A program made the translations under genes and the position numbers. Source: Saccharothrix algeriensis (GTDB taxonomy: Bacteria; Actinomycetota; Actinomycetes; Mycobacteriales; Pseudonocardiaceae). Taken from it: a stretch of DNA of 64,000 nt. The notes beneath the pieces were generated by a model. The model saw only the letters and a program-made list of their open reading frames with translations. It ran no database searches and was not told where the DNA came from. Within the stretch, counting starts at the first letter, position 1. The number at the start of each line of letters is the position of its first letter. The stretch is taken from contig NZ_JAFBCL010000001.1 of the NCBI RefSeq assembly GCF_016907655.1, forward strand, positions 1,302,001-1,366,000, in the 5' to 3' direction. Positions 7,734 through 16,413 of this stretch are shown in pieces.

Positions 7734-8591
7734 GTCGGTCAGGGAGGCGTGGATGGCGGCTCGGTACACGTCGGCGGCCAGGGCTTGGTGCTGTGGGCCG
7801 GCCTGGCTGAAGTGTTCGAGGGTCACGCCGCTGTTGATCTCCAGCACCATCGGCGCACCGCCGACGAGGGCGATGTCCACGCTGGCGAACCGCAGCTCCA
7901 GGGCTCGCATCGCGTCCCGCACCATCGGCACGAGCGCGGCCCTCGTGGCCGGTGGGACGGCCGGGTCCGGGCGGGCGCCGAACTTCAGGCTGTGGCGCCA
8001 CTCCCCCGGTGCGATGACCTTGCGGTAGACCAGCAGCACCTCCCCGTCCAGCACCACGACGCGGTACTCGTCGTCGATCACCAGGAACGGTGACACCGCG
8101 ATCGCCCGGGACCTCGCCGCCAGGTGACCCAGCACGCGCGCCGCGTCCTCGGCCGTGCGCGCCCGCAGGACGTCCACGCCGCTGCTCTCGCGGTGCAGTT
8201 TCAGCACCGCCGGCAGCCCCACCAGCGACCTGGCCAGCGCCACCGGGTCGGCGAGGTCCGCGAAGCGCAGCAGGTGGTGCGGCACCGCGGGCACGCCGGC
8301 GTCGCCCAGCAGGCGGCACGTCGCCACCTTGTCCGTCGCCACCTGGTTGTCCGTCGCCACCTGGGCCGACGCGGCGTTGTTCAGCGGGAACACCTGGCCG
8401 ATCACCAGCACGCGCCGGTCGTCCCCCACCACCTCGGCCAGCCAGTGGTCGGAGTGCCGGCGCACCTTGGCGCCGGACGCCGCGGCGGCCTGCTCGACCA
8501 GGGCCACGAAGTGCCGCAGCCCGGTCCGGGGGAAACGCCCGTTCGCCACGCGCCACAGCCAAGCACGCCCGGCCTGCTCCCGGCGGACCAC
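7731..8591 (-). CDS. ATP-grasp domain protein
   Basis: 286 aa from GTG at 8591. The chain shows an N-terminal Rossmann-like preATP-grasp part, then TDKVATCRLLGDAGVPAVP, which resembles the segment before the ATP-binding lysine in the cyanophycin-synthetase/RimK group. It continues with LPAVLKLHRESSG (ATP-binding Lys), ISPF-like SPFLVIDDEYRVVVLDG, and the metal-binding end LEINSGVTLEHFSQ. The fold ligates a carboxylate to an amine or thiol through an acyl-phosphate; the substrate here is unknown. Residues near 80 contain a short duplicated QVATDNQVATD from a DNA-level repeat. Only 41 bp separate it from a divergent LysR gene, its likely regulator. Confidence 0.8.
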   Translation of the reverse strand: MVRREQAGRAWLWRVANGRFPRTGLRHFVALVEQAAAASGAKVRRHSDHWLAEVVGDDRRVLVIGQVFPLNNAASAQVATDNQVATDKVATCRLLGDAGVPAVPHHLLRFADLADPVALARSLVGLPAVLKLHRESSGVDVLRARTAEDAARVLGHLAARSRAIAVSPFLVIDDEYRVVVLDGEVLLVYRKVIAPGEWRHSLKFGARPDPAVPPATRAALVPMVRDAMRALELRFASVDIALVGGAPMVLEINSGVTLEHFSQAGPQHQALAADVYRAAIHASLTD

Positions 8592-8619
8592 CCGTCTTCC
8601 GCCGTGCGCCGGGTGCGCC

Positions 8620-8625
8620 TAGCGT
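8620..8625 (+). promoter_or_regulatory. -10 element (TAGCGT) of a probable leaderless LysR transcript
   Basis: TAGCGT ends seven bases before the ATG at 8633, and there is no Shine-Dalgarno sequence. The 41-bp divergent spacer must hold both promoters. Confidence 0.5.
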
Positions 8626-8632
8626 GCGTGGT

Positions 8633-9616
8633 ATGGAGCTTGAGCTGCGCCATTTCCGACTGGTATGCGCTGTCGCGGACGCCGGCAGCATCACCCGCGC
8701 CGCCGCCGTCCTGGGTCTCGCTCAGCCCGCCGTCACCACGCAGCTGCGGCGGATCGAGCAGTCGGTCGGCGGCGCGCTGTTCGAACGGGGCCGGCGGGGC
8801 AGCAGACCCACGGCCCTGGGCGAGCTGGTGCTGGCCCGGGCGAAGGTGCTGCTGTCCACGGCGTCCGGGCTGCGGGAGGACATCGCCCGGCTGGCCGCCG
8901 ACTCGGGGTCCGCGCCCACCCGGCTGCGGCTGGGCGGCGCGACGGGCCGGGTGCTGGGCGGGCTGGTGCACCAGCTGACCGCCGGGCACCCGGAGCTGGA
9001 GGTGACCACGCAGGTGTCGTGGTCGGTCGAGGAGCTGGCCGCGATGGCGGCCGAGGGGCGGGTCGACTTCACCGTCGCCGGGGTGTGCGGGGACCAGCGC
9101 CCGCCGGGCGGGCCGGGGATGACGTGGCGGGCGCTGTCGGTCGAGCCGGTGTGGGTGCTGCTGTCGGCCCGGCACCCGCTGGCCGCGCGTGAGGAGGTCG
9201 ACCTGGCCGAGCTGGCGCACGAGCACTGGGCGGGGCCGCCGGGCGACGGGTGCCTGGCGGACTGCCTGGTCGCGGCGTGCAGCCGGGCCGGGTTCACGCC
9301 GCTGAGCATCAAGGAGGCCGATGTGGTCAGCTGCGTCGAGCTGGTGGAGAAGGGTGACGTGGTCGGTGTGGCGCAGCCGCTGGTGCGCGGCATCCCGGGT
9401 CTGGTGGCGGTGGCGATCGCGGGCAGCCCGCTGCGCTGGCGGACGCTGATCGGCTGGCACGCGGCCAACCCGGCGGCGGCGTTCGCCGACCGGGTGGTGG
9501 CGGCGGCGCGGGCCGCGTACCGGGACATCGTCGCGCGCCAGCCCCGCTACACGCGTTTCCTGGAGCGCAACCCGGAGTTCGGGGAGGAGCCGCCGGGGGC
9601 CGGGGTCGTGCGCTGA
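8633..9616 (+). CDS. LysR-family transcriptional regulator
   Basis: 327 aa from ATG. Residues 1-62 are the LysR winged helix (LRHFRLVCAVADAGSITRAA, QPAVTTQLRRIEQSVGGALF). The rest is the two-lobed periplasmic-binding-like effector domain, with RLGGATGRVLGGLV at its start. It is divergent from the ATP-grasp gene by 41 bp, the usual position of a LysR target. In Streptomyces a LysR protein (SnpR) controls snapalysin, but here the snapalysin gene is 7.8 kb away, so that link is weak. Confidence 0.93.
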   Translation: MELELRHFRLVCAVADAGSITRAAAVLGLAQPAVTTQLRRIEQSVGGALFERGRRGSRPTALGELVLARAKVLLSTASGLREDIARLAADSGSAPTRLRLGGATGRVLGGLVHQLTAGHPELEVTTQVSWSVEELAAMAAEGRVDFTVAGVCGDQRPPGGPGMTWRALSVEPVWVLLSARHPLAAREEVDLAELAHEHWAGPPGDGCLADCLVAACSRAGFTPLSIKEADVVSCVELVEKGDVVGVAQPLVRGIPGLVAVAIAGSPLRWRTLIGWHAANPAAAFADRVVAAARAAYRDIVARQPRYTRFLERNPEFGEEPPGAGVVR

Positions 9617-9760
9617 GCGCTGACCGGTGTCGGCCCCGGCTCCCCGAACCGGCTGCTGCGCGTGCGGGCTCCTTCGACACCGGACCCGCTGGGCGCACCG
9701 GGCGACCGCCTCGGCGGCCCGGGCCGCGTCGGGCCGGGCCGCCGGGCGCGGCGGGGGCCG

Positions 9761-12247
9761 TCACAGGCGCGGGTCCACGGGTTCGGACTCCAAGGCCAGG
9801 ACGGCGAACACGCACTCGTGCACGCGCCACAGCGGCTCGCCGCGGGCGGCCCGTTCCAGCGCCTCCAGGCCGAGCGCGTACTCGCGCAGCGCGAGGGAGC
9901 GCTTCGCGCCCAGCGACCGGCGGCGCAGCCGGGCCAGGTTCTCCGGCTCGGTGTAGTCCGGGCCGTAGACGATGCGCAGGTACTGCCTGCCGCGCACCTT
10001 GAGGCCCGGCTGCACCAGCCCCCGCTCCCCCCGGGTCAGGTTGGCCAGCGGCTTGACGACCACGCCCTCGCCGCCGGCCGCCGTCAGCTCCTCCCACCAG
10101 CGGATGCCGGCGGCCACCTGCTCGTCGTCGGCCGTGTCCACCACCAGGCGCCTGGTGGCGAGGAAGTGCTCCCCCTCCAGCGCGGACAGGACGTCGAGGT
10201 GCCAGAGGTGGTCGCGGTCGTGGAAGGTCCGCCCGCGCGCCGCCAGGAGCTGGAACGGGGCCAGGCGCACGCCGGTCAGGCCGTCGGTCGGCCGGCAGTG
10301 CCGCCGGTAGGCTTCCCGGTAGTCGATCGCGTTGGCCAGGCGGGACGCGGTGCGCGCCGACAGCTGCGCCACGTCCAGGCCCCGGTCGCGGGCCGCCGCC
10401 AGCAGCGGCCCGGCCGAGCCGAGGGCCGCCACCGCCGCCGCGCCGACCGACGCGTACTGCTCCCGGATGAGGCCCGCGGCCTTCGCGTTCCACGGCAGCA
10501 GCTCGGTGTCCAGCAGCAGCCAGTCGGTCTCGAAGCGCTCCCACAGCCCGGCCGCGGTCACCGACTCCCGCACCACCGCCAGCAGCTCGTCCGCCACCGG
10601 GCCGGTGAAGAACGGCCGCCCGGTGCGGGTGTGGATCGTCCCGGAGTCCCGGCGCACCGACACCACGGCGCGCGAGCCCATGTGCTTCTCCTCGCAGATC
10701 ACCTGCCGCACACCGGCTTCGCGGTACTCGGCGAAGGCGTCCTCCGGGTGCTCCAGCACGTCCGGCCGCCGCGAGGTCGCCACCGGGGCCATCGTCGGCG
10801 GCAGGTACAGCAGCTCGCGCGGGTCGACCGCGAAGCGGCTCATCACCTCCAGGGCCGAGGCCGCCTGCTCCGGGCGCACGGTGATCCGGCCGCGGTGGGC
10901 GGTCTCGATCGCGCGGCGGCCCGTGACGTCGGCCAGGGCGGGCACGTCCGGCGGGCGCTCCGGGGAGGCCGGGGCCAGGGGGCGCACCGGCTCGTACCAG
11001 ACCTCGCGCGCCGGCACGGACACCACCTCGCGCTCCGGGTAGCGCAGCGCGGTCAGCTTGCCGCCGAACACCACGCCGGTGTCCAGGCACATGGTGTTGT
11101 TGACCCACTCGGCTTCCGGGGTCGGCGTGTGTCCGTAGAGGACGGTCGCCCTGCCGCGGTACTCGTCCGCCCACGGGTAGCGCACCGGCAGGCCGTACTC
11201 GTCGGTCTCGCCGGTGGTGTCGCCGTACAGGGCGAAGCTGCGCACGCGCCCGGAGGCGCGGCCGTGGAAGCGCTCCGGCAGGCCGGCGTGCGCCAGCACC
11301 AGATCACCGCCGTCGAGCACGTAGTGCGCGATCAGGCCGTCGCAGAACTCCTCCACGCGCTCGCGGAACTCCGCCGGTTCCCCGGCCAGCTGCTCCAGCG
11401 ACTCGGCCAGGCCGTTCTTGAGCTGGACGTTGCGCCCGCGCAGCGCGCGCACGAGCTTCTGCTCGTGGTTGCCGCACACCGCGAACGCGTGCCCGGCCTC
11501 GACCATGCCCATCACCAGCCGCAGCACACCGGGCGTGTCCGGGCCGCGGTCGACCAGGTCGCCGACGAACGCCGCCCGCCGCCCGGCGGGCGGCACCGCG
11601 TCCACCGCGCGGCCCTCCCCGTCCCGCACCAGGTCGTAGCCCAGGGTCAGCAGCAGGTCCTCCAGCTCGGCGCGGCAGCCGTGCACGTCGCCGATGACGT
11701 CGAACGGCCCGGCCTCGTGCCGCAGGTCGTTGAGCAGCTTCTCGCGCACGACCACCGCACTGTCCACTTCGGACTGCTCGCGCAGCACGTGCACGCGCCT
11801 GAAGCCCTCCTTGCCGAGGAACTTCAGCGACTTGCGCAGCGCCGCCCGCTGCCTGCGCACCACGTGCGGCCCGAAGTCGCGGTCGGGGCGGGAGGCGTTG
11901 CGCGCCAGGCACACCTCCTCCGGGGTGTCCAGCACGATCGCCACCGGCAGCACGTCGTGCGCACGCGCCAGCTCCACCAGGTGGGCGCGGTCGGACCGCT
12001 GCACGCTGGTCGCGTCGACCACCGTCGTGCGGCCCGCGCCCAGCCTCTTGCCCGCCACGAAGTGCAGGGCCTCGAACGCCGCGCCGGAGGCCGACTGGTC
12101 GTTCTCGTCGTCGGCGACCATGCCGCGGAAGTAGTCGCTGGACAGGACCTGCGTCGGCGCGAAGTGCCTGCGCGCGAACGTGGACTTGCCCGAGCCGGAC
12201 GCGCCGACCAGCACGACCAGGCACAGGTCCGGGATCCTCAGTTCCAT
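9761..12247 (-). CDS. pnkp: Polynucleotide kinase-phosphatase-ligase (RNA repair)
   Basis: 828 aa, the usual size of bacterial Pnkp. Three catalytic parts can be read in order. The 5' kinase has P-loop GASGSGKST at 15-23. The 2',3' phosphatase of the metallophosphoesterase type has GDVHG near 186-190, then GDLVDRGPD and GNHEQK. A C-terminal ligase/adenylyltransferase has EEKHMGSR with the candidate nucleophile Lys521. Pnkp heals and, with Hen1, seals and 2'-O-methylates RNAs cut by ribotoxins. The start ATG shares one base with the hen1 stop (TGATG), so the two proteins are made together as the known heterodimeric complex requires. No ribotoxin gene is adjacent. Confidence 0.96.
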   Translation of the reverse strand: MELRIPDLCLVVLVGASGSGKSTFARRHFAPTQVLSSDYFRGMVADDENDQSASGAAFEALHFVAGKRLGAGRTTVVDATSVQRSDRAHLVELARAHDVLPVAIVLDTPEEVCLARNASRPDRDFGPHVVRRQRAALRKSLKFLGKEGFRRVHVLREQSEVDSAVVVREKLLNDLRHEAGPFDVIGDVHGCRAELEDLLLTLGYDLVRDGEGRAVDAVPPAGRRAAFVGDLVDRGPDTPGVLRLVMGMVEAGHAFAVCGNHEQKLVRALRGRNVQLKNGLAESLEQLAGEPAEFRERVEEFCDGLIAHYVLDGGDLVLAHAGLPERFHGRASGRVRSFALYGDTTGETDEYGLPVRYPWADEYRGRATVLYGHTPTPEAEWVNNTMCLDTGVVFGGKLTALRYPEREVVSVPAREVWYEPVRPLAPASPERPPDVPALADVTGRRAIETAHRGRITVRPEQAASALEVMSRFAVDPRELLYLPPTMAPVATSRRPDVLEHPEDAFAEYREAGVRQVICEEKHMGSRAVVSVRRDSGTIHTRTGRPFFTGPVADELLAVVRESVTAAGLWERFETDWLLLDTELLPWNAKAAGLIREQYASVGAAAVAALGSAGPLLAAARDRGLDVAQLSARTASRLANAIDYREAYRRHCRPTDGLTGVRLAPFQLLAARGRTFHDRDHLWHLDVLSALEGEHFLATRRLVVDTADDEQVAAGIRWWEELTAAGGEGVVVKPLANLTRGERGLVQPGLKVRGRQYLRIVYGPDYTEPENLARLRRRSLGAKRSLALREYALGLEALERAARGEPLWRVHECVFAVLALESEPVDPRL

Positions 12248-13662
12248 CAGTCGTCCCCCAGGGTGAAAACCGCGAGCTGGGTCGGCGCGCCGCGCACGGC
12301 GTCCTCCGGCCCGACCGGCAGGTGCCGCGCGGTGTAGCCGCGCCGCGCGCAGACGCCGTCCGCCCACGCGCGGAACTCGGCCCGGGTCCACTCGAAGCGG
12401 TGGTCGGCGTGCCGGAACCGCCCGACCGGCAACGTCTCGAACAGCGCGTTGTACTCGACGTTCGGCGTGGTGACCAGGACGGTGCGCGGCCGGGCCACGG
12501 CGAACACGGAGTGCTCCAGCGCGGGCAGCCGCGCCGGGTCCAGGTGCTCCACCACCTCCATCAGCACCGCCGCGTCGTAGCCGGCCAGCTCCGGGTCGGC
12601 GTAGGTCAGCGACGACTGGCGCAGCGTCACCCGCGCGCGCTGCCGCTCGGGCATCCGGTCCACGCGGAGCTTGCGCTCGGCGACCCGCAACGCCTGGACG
12701 GACACGTCCACACCGTGCACCTCGGTGAACTCCGGCTCTTCCAGCAGGGCGCGCAGCAGCGCGCCGCTCCCGCAGCCCAGGTCGAGCACCCGCCGCGCGC
12801 CGGCCTCCTTCAGCCGGGCCAGCACGGCCTCGCGGCGCTGCGCGGCCAGTGAGACGCGCGGCTCGACGAGCGCGTTGTCCAGCTCCTCCGGCTCGATCTC
12901 CTCCACCTCGGCGAGCCTGGACAGCGCCGACTGCACCAGCGGGCGGCGGCGCACGAGGTAGCGGGTGGTGATCAGCTCGCGGTCGGGGTGGCCGCCCAGC
13001 CAGCCTTCACCGGCTCGCAGCAGCTTGTCGACCTCGTCCTCGGACACGTAGTAGTGCTTGCTGCCGTCCAGCACGGGAAGCAGCACGTACAGGTGCTTGA
13101 GGGCGTCGGAAAGGGTGAGCTTTCCGGTGAGCGTGACGTCGGCGTAGCGGGAATCGGTGCTGCCGGAATCGGTGTCGTCGGGATCGGTGTCGCCGGGACT
13201 GGTTTCGTCGGGGTCAGGATCGGCGTACTCGTTCAAGGGGATCGGCGTGATGTGCGCGGTCCAGCCCAGTGGGGTGAAGAGGCGCTCCACCAGGTGGTGC
13301 GGCAGCACGGGGATCCGCACGGTCAACGGGATGGGCGTGGCGGCCAATTCCTCTCGACTGCCACTGCGGCCGTTCATGGCGGTGCGGAACACCGAGCCGA
13401 GCGCGACGGTGAACAACGAGCCGGCCACGTAGGGGCGGTCGTTGACGTACTGGGTGAGGGTGCCGCCAGGACCTCGCACCAACGCCACCGGATCGACTTC
13501 CAGCAGGAGCGCGACAGTGCACTCCTCCTCGTCCGCTCGTGGGTAGAACACGTGTGCGGCGCCGGAGGAAGTGGTGAACGACTGCGCCCGATCGGGATGC
13601 TTGTGCAGCAGGTGCCCGAGGTCGGTCGCGGGGCGATGAGTGGTCGTCAACGTCAGCAGCAC
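12247..13662 (-). CDS. hen1: 3'-terminal RNA ribose 2'-O-methyltransferase Hen1
   Basis: 471 aa from GTG at 13662, chosen because family members begin with the block LLTLTTTHRPATDLG that follows directly; the open frame upstream is non-homologous. The N-terminal half (1-250) is the domain that activates the Pnkp ligase. The methyltransferase half has SAM motif VLDLGCGSG at 292-300 and a metal site matching the known Hen1 ligands: Glu369, Glu372, His373 (MEVVEHLD) and His421. It marks repaired RNA 3' ends so that they cannot be cut again at the same site. Residues 147-173 are an acidic linker of Asp, Pro, Thr and Ser encoded by 15-bp DNA repeats. No strong Shine-Dalgarno sequence is visible. 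Confidence 0.95.
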   Translation of the reverse strand: MLLTLTTTHRPATDLGHLLHKHPDRAQSFTTSSGAAHVFYPRADEEECTVALLLEVDPVALVRGPGGTLTQYVNDRPYVAGSLFTVALGSVFRTAMNGRSGSREELAATPIPLTVRIPVLPHHLVERLFTPLGWTAHITPIPLNEYADPDPDETSPGDTDPDDTDSGSTDSRYADVTLTGKLTLSDALKHLYVLLPVLDGSKHYYVSEDEVDKLLRAGEGWLGGHPDRELITTRYLVRRRPLVQSALSRLAEVEEIEPEELDNALVEPRVSLAAQRREAVLARLKEAGARRVLDLGCGSGALLRALLEEPEFTEVHGVDVSVQALRVAERKLRVDRMPERQRARVTLRQSSLTYADPELAGYDAAVLMEVVEHLDPARLPALEHSVFAVARPRTVLVTTPNVEYNALFETLPVGRFRHADHRFEWTRAEFRAWADGVCARRGYTARHLPVGPEDAVRGAPTQLAVFTLGDD

Positions 13663-13764
13663 TTGGGCAGTGTGGGGGATGCCGTGCCGCGGGCGCGCCT
13701 GATTAACGCCGGCGCAGGAGGCGGACGGTGGCAGCTGCACACTCTTGGCGTAGCGCACGCACCA

Positions 13765-13883
13765 GTGCCGCACCTTCTGCGCCTTGCCCGCGGGAGCGCC
13801 GCACCCAGCGCGCTTTCCCCACAGGAGTGCCGCACCTAGTGCGCTTCCCTATAGGAGCGCCGCACCTAGTGCGCATACCGGTT
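13765..13883. repeat. About four 30-bp tandem repeats upstream of hen1
   Basis: Units of 30-31 bp containing GCCGCACCTAGTGCGC repeat three times clearly and once in decayed form. Each core has partial dyad symmetry (GCAC..GTGC). The array lies between hen1 and the first three-hairpin element. It could be a set of regulator sites for hen1-pnkp or simple slippage. Confidence 0.75.
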
Positions 13884-13887
13884 GCCT

Positions 13888-14019
13888 CGTGTTCTCCTCC
13901 CCGTACGGCCTGGGCGCAGCCCAATCAGATTCGTCCGGGGGTGTCAAGCACGCTTCACCGCTTGACACCCCCGGACGAATCTGATTGCCTTCGGCAGGCC
14001 GTACGGGGAGGAGAACACG
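13888..14019. repeat. Hairpin 1 of copy 1 (nested, two perfect stems)
   Basis: The outer stem pairs 13888-13912 with 13995-14019 (25 bp, perfect). The inner stem pairs 13923-13949 with 13960-13986 (27 bp, perfect) around a 10-nt loop. Short unpaired spacers of 10 and 8 nt separate the stems. Confidence 0.93.
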
Positions 14020-14026
14020 ACCGCTC

Positions 14027-14178
14027 TTTCTTTTCCTCCTCCTTGGGGGCCTCTCGGCCGCTCTTCATACCAAGATCGCGCACCGATCCAGGTAATAATT
14101 GGTGCCGTACCGCCCGAGGCTGAAAAACAAAAAGAGTCCTCGCCGGACAGGCAGGCCGCCAAGGAGAAGGAAAAGAAA
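14027..14178. repeat. Middle stem of copy 1
   Basis: 14027-14052 pairs with 14153-14178 at 24 of 26 positions (TTTCTTTTCC... with ...GGAAAAGAAA), enclosing about 100 nt. It joins the two nested hairpins, so the entire element can fold into three consecutive stems. Confidence 0.8.
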
Positions 14179-14185
14179 CAGCGGT

Positions 14186-14311
14186 CGTGTTCCCCCCGCA
14201 TGGCCTGTCTAAAGACGACCATGCTTTTCCGGGGGGTGCAAGCGAAAAGCGTGCTTGCACCCCCCGGAAAAGCATGGTAGCCCTCCGGGCAGGCCATACG
14301 GGGAGAACACG
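14186..14311. repeat. Hairpin 2 of copy 1 (nested)
   Basis: The inner stem pairs 14219-14243 with 14253-14277 (25 bp, perfect) around the 9-nt loop GAAAAGCGT. The outer arms 14186-14209 and 14289-14311 are imperfect copies of repeat R in opposite orientation. Confidence 0.92.
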
Positions 14312-14396
14312 AAGAGACCGGTCTGCACGGGGCGTGCGGACCGAAAAGCTTCAAGCCGTCGGTGGTATCGGGTGTTGGCGTTTGTCCACAGTGGAC

Positions 14397-16097
14397 TTAC
14401 TGTCGGAGGAAGACGTGTGCTGCCCAGGGTTGCAGGGTGATGTGGTCGTCCTTCGTGTGCACTGACTCGACGTTGGACAGCACGAGGTCCGTTGGGGACC
14501 AGTCGCCCTCCACGGTGGCGATGCGCTCCTGACCGCTGAGGTTCGCCACCACCAGCAGCCGAGTGCCCTCCAGGGTCCGTTGGTAGGCATACACGTGCGG
14601 GTCGTCGGGCAGCAGCATCCGGAAGTCGCCCAGAGCCACCACGGGATGCGTGTGGCGCAGCTCGATCAGTTGTCGGTAGTGGTGGAAGACCGACTCGGGG
14701 TCGTCGTACTGGGCCTGCGCGTTCAGCCAGGTGTGGTTGGGGTTCACCGGCATCCACGGGGTGCCGGTGGTGAAGCCGGCGGCGTGGGAGGCGTCCCACT
14801 GGACCGGTGTCCGGGCGTTGTCGCGGCCCATCGCGCGCAGGCCGCGCAGCACCGCCTCGGGTTCGGCGCCCGCCGCCACCGCCTGTCGGTAGTGGTTGAG
14901 CGATTCCACGTCGTGCATGTCCTCGATGCTCGCGAAGGGAGCGTTGGTCATGCCCAGTTCCTCGCCCTGGTACACGTAAGGCGTTCCGCGGTGCAGGTGC
15001 AGCACCGTCGCCAGCGCGGTCGCGGACTCGCGCCAGTGCTCACCGTCGTCGCCGAACCGCGACACCACGCGCGGTTGGTCGTGGTTGTTCCAGTACAGGC
15101 TGTTCCAACCGGTGTCGGCCAGCGCGGTCTGCCAGTGGCCCAGGGACGCCTTGAGGTCGCGCAGGCCCAACGGCTTCGGGTCGAACTTGCCGCCGGGGCC
15201 GTGGTCCAGCGACACGTGCTCGAACTGGAAGACCATGTCCAGTTCGCGGCGCGCGGGATCGGTGAACAGCCTGGCCTGCTCCCACGTGACGCCGGGCATC
15301 TCGCCGACGGTCAGGAGGCCGCCCCCGCGGCCCTCGAACACCTCGCGGTGCATCTCCTGCAGGAACTCGTGGATGCGCGGGCCCGTGCCGTAGTGCGGGA
15401 AGCCGTCGCCGAGCGCGCCGCGGCCGGTCGGCGCGCCGTCGGGCAACGCCGGGTCCTTGGAGATGAGGTTGATGACGTCCATCCGGAAGCCGTCGACGCC
15501 GCGGTCCAGCCACCACCGCATCATGGCGTGCACCGCCTGCCGCACCTCGGGGTTCTCCCAGTTCAGGTCGGGCTGCTTGCGGTCGAACAGGTGCAGGTAG
15601 TACTCGCCGGTGGCCTCGTCCAGGGTCCAGGCGGGGCCGGAGAAGAACGACTCCCAGTTGGTCGGCTCCGCGCCCGGCTCGCCGGGCCCGAAGCCGTCGC
15701 GCGCCGGGCGCCACCAGTACCAGTCCCGCTTGGGGTTGTCCCGGGAGGAGCGGGACTCCGCGAACCACGGGTGCTCGTCGGAGGTGTGGTTGACCACCAG
15801 GTCCATGACCAGCTTCATGCCGCGCGCGTGCACCTCGGCGAGCAGCCGGTCGAAGTCCTCCAGCGTCCCGAACACCGGGTCGACGGCCTGGTAGTCGGAG
15901 ATGTCGTAGCCGTTGTCGGCCTGGGGCGAGGCGTACACCGGGGACAACCAGACGACGTCCACGCCGAGCCGCGCCAGGTGGTCGAGCCGGGCGGTGATCC
16001 CGCCGAGGTCGCCGATCCCGTCGCCGTCGGAGTCGGCGAAGCTGCGCGGGTACACCTGGTAGACGACGGCGGAGGTCCACCACGGAGCCTCGGTCAC
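14397..16097 (-). CDS. GH13 alpha-glucosidase (oligo-1,6-glucosidase/trehalose-hydrolase type)
   Basis: 566 aa from GTG at 16097 with GGGAGG upstream. The (beta/alpha)8 barrel motifs are complete: DLVVNHTSDEHPWF (region I), DGFRMDVIN with nucleophile Asp207 (region II), TVGEM with acid/base Glu266 (region III) and NNHDQPR with Asp340 (region IV). WWTSAVVYQVYPRSFADSDG and KRDWYWWR are typical of the oligo-1,6-glucosidase subfamily. No signal peptide is present, so it should act in the cytoplasm on imported alpha-glucosides. Exact linkage specificity cannot be read. A perfect 10-bp inverted repeat lies in its leader region. It stands alone, convergent with nothing, 86 bp past the three-hairpin element. 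Confidence 0.92.
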   Translation of the reverse strand: MTEAPWWTSAVVYQVYPRSFADSDGDGIGDLGGITARLDHLARLGVDVVWLSPVYASPQADNGYDISDYQAVDPVFGTLEDFDRLLAEVHARGMKLVMDLVVNHTSDEHPWFAESRSSRDNPKRDWYWWRPARDGFGPGEPGAEPTNWESFFSGPAWTLDEATGEYYLHLFDRKQPDLNWENPEVRQAVHAMMRWWLDRGVDGFRMDVINLISKDPALPDGAPTGRGALGDGFPHYGTGPRIHEFLQEMHREVFEGRGGGLLTVGEMPGVTWEQARLFTDPARRELDMVFQFEHVSLDHGPGGKFDPKPLGLRDLKASLGHWQTALADTGWNSLYWNNHDQPRVVSRFGDDGEHWRESATALATVLHLHRGTPYVYQGEELGMTNAPFASIEDMHDVESLNHYRQAVAAGAEPEAVLRGLRAMGRDNARTPVQWDASHAAGFTTGTPWMPVNPNHTWLNAQAQYDDPESVFHHYRQLIELRHTHPVVALGDFRMLLPDDPHVYAYQRTLEGTRLLVVANLSGQERIATVEGDWSPTDLVLSNVESVHTKDDHITLQPWAAHVFLRQ

Positions 16098-16413
16098 GCT
16101 CGCGACCTCCCATGTCCGGTCCGGTGCGGCGCCCATCGGCCACCGGACGGCCACCGGGCCCACCCCGCGCACGGCGCCGCGTCCGGTCACAGGAAGCCGG
16201 TGTCCGGGAAAAGGACACCGGCGACTCCGAAGAGACCTGCCCGTTGCGCCACCTGTCGCAGTGGACCCGCTTCCACCCACTCGGGTTACCGTTTTCCGGA
16301 CCACACAACCCTACGTACGGGTCTGGTCATCCTCGGCTACGCATGGTTGCTTGAGAGCGGGAGCCTTCCCTGTCAACCGGCTCCCGGCTGTTCCCTGCTC
16401 AAAGGAGATCACC
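16098..16413. promoter_or_regulatory. Divergent promoter region of the glucosidase and snapalysin genes
   Basis: This 316-bp gap holds a perfect 10-bp inverted repeat at 16196-16205/16213-16222 on the glucosidase side, a candidate operator or leader hairpin. On the snapalysin side there is an 8-bp inverted repeat CGGGAGCC at 16358-16365/16379-16386. A Shine-Dalgarno sequence AAAGGAG is at 16401-16407. Confidence 0.5.

Larger units (their letters stand above)
13888..14311. repeat. Three-hairpin non-coding element, copy 1
   Basis: A 424-bp composite of inverted repeats with no credible gene. The same layout occurs at 43343-43753. Hairpin 1 is 13888-14019, the middle stem 14027-14178 and hairpin 2 14186-14311. 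The outer arms of both hairpins are the same short repeat R (CGTGTTCTCC...CCGTACGGCCTG), in plus and minus orientation, so the whole element also begins and ends with R. Similarity between copies continues about 20 bp past the right end (ACCGGTCTGCACGGGGCGTG). Confidence 0.92.

Noticed and set aside
13857..14354. Several frames of 60-136 codons through the first three-hairpin element
   Set aside because: They come from both strands of perfect inverted repeats and change frame between the two copies, so they are by-products of the repeats.
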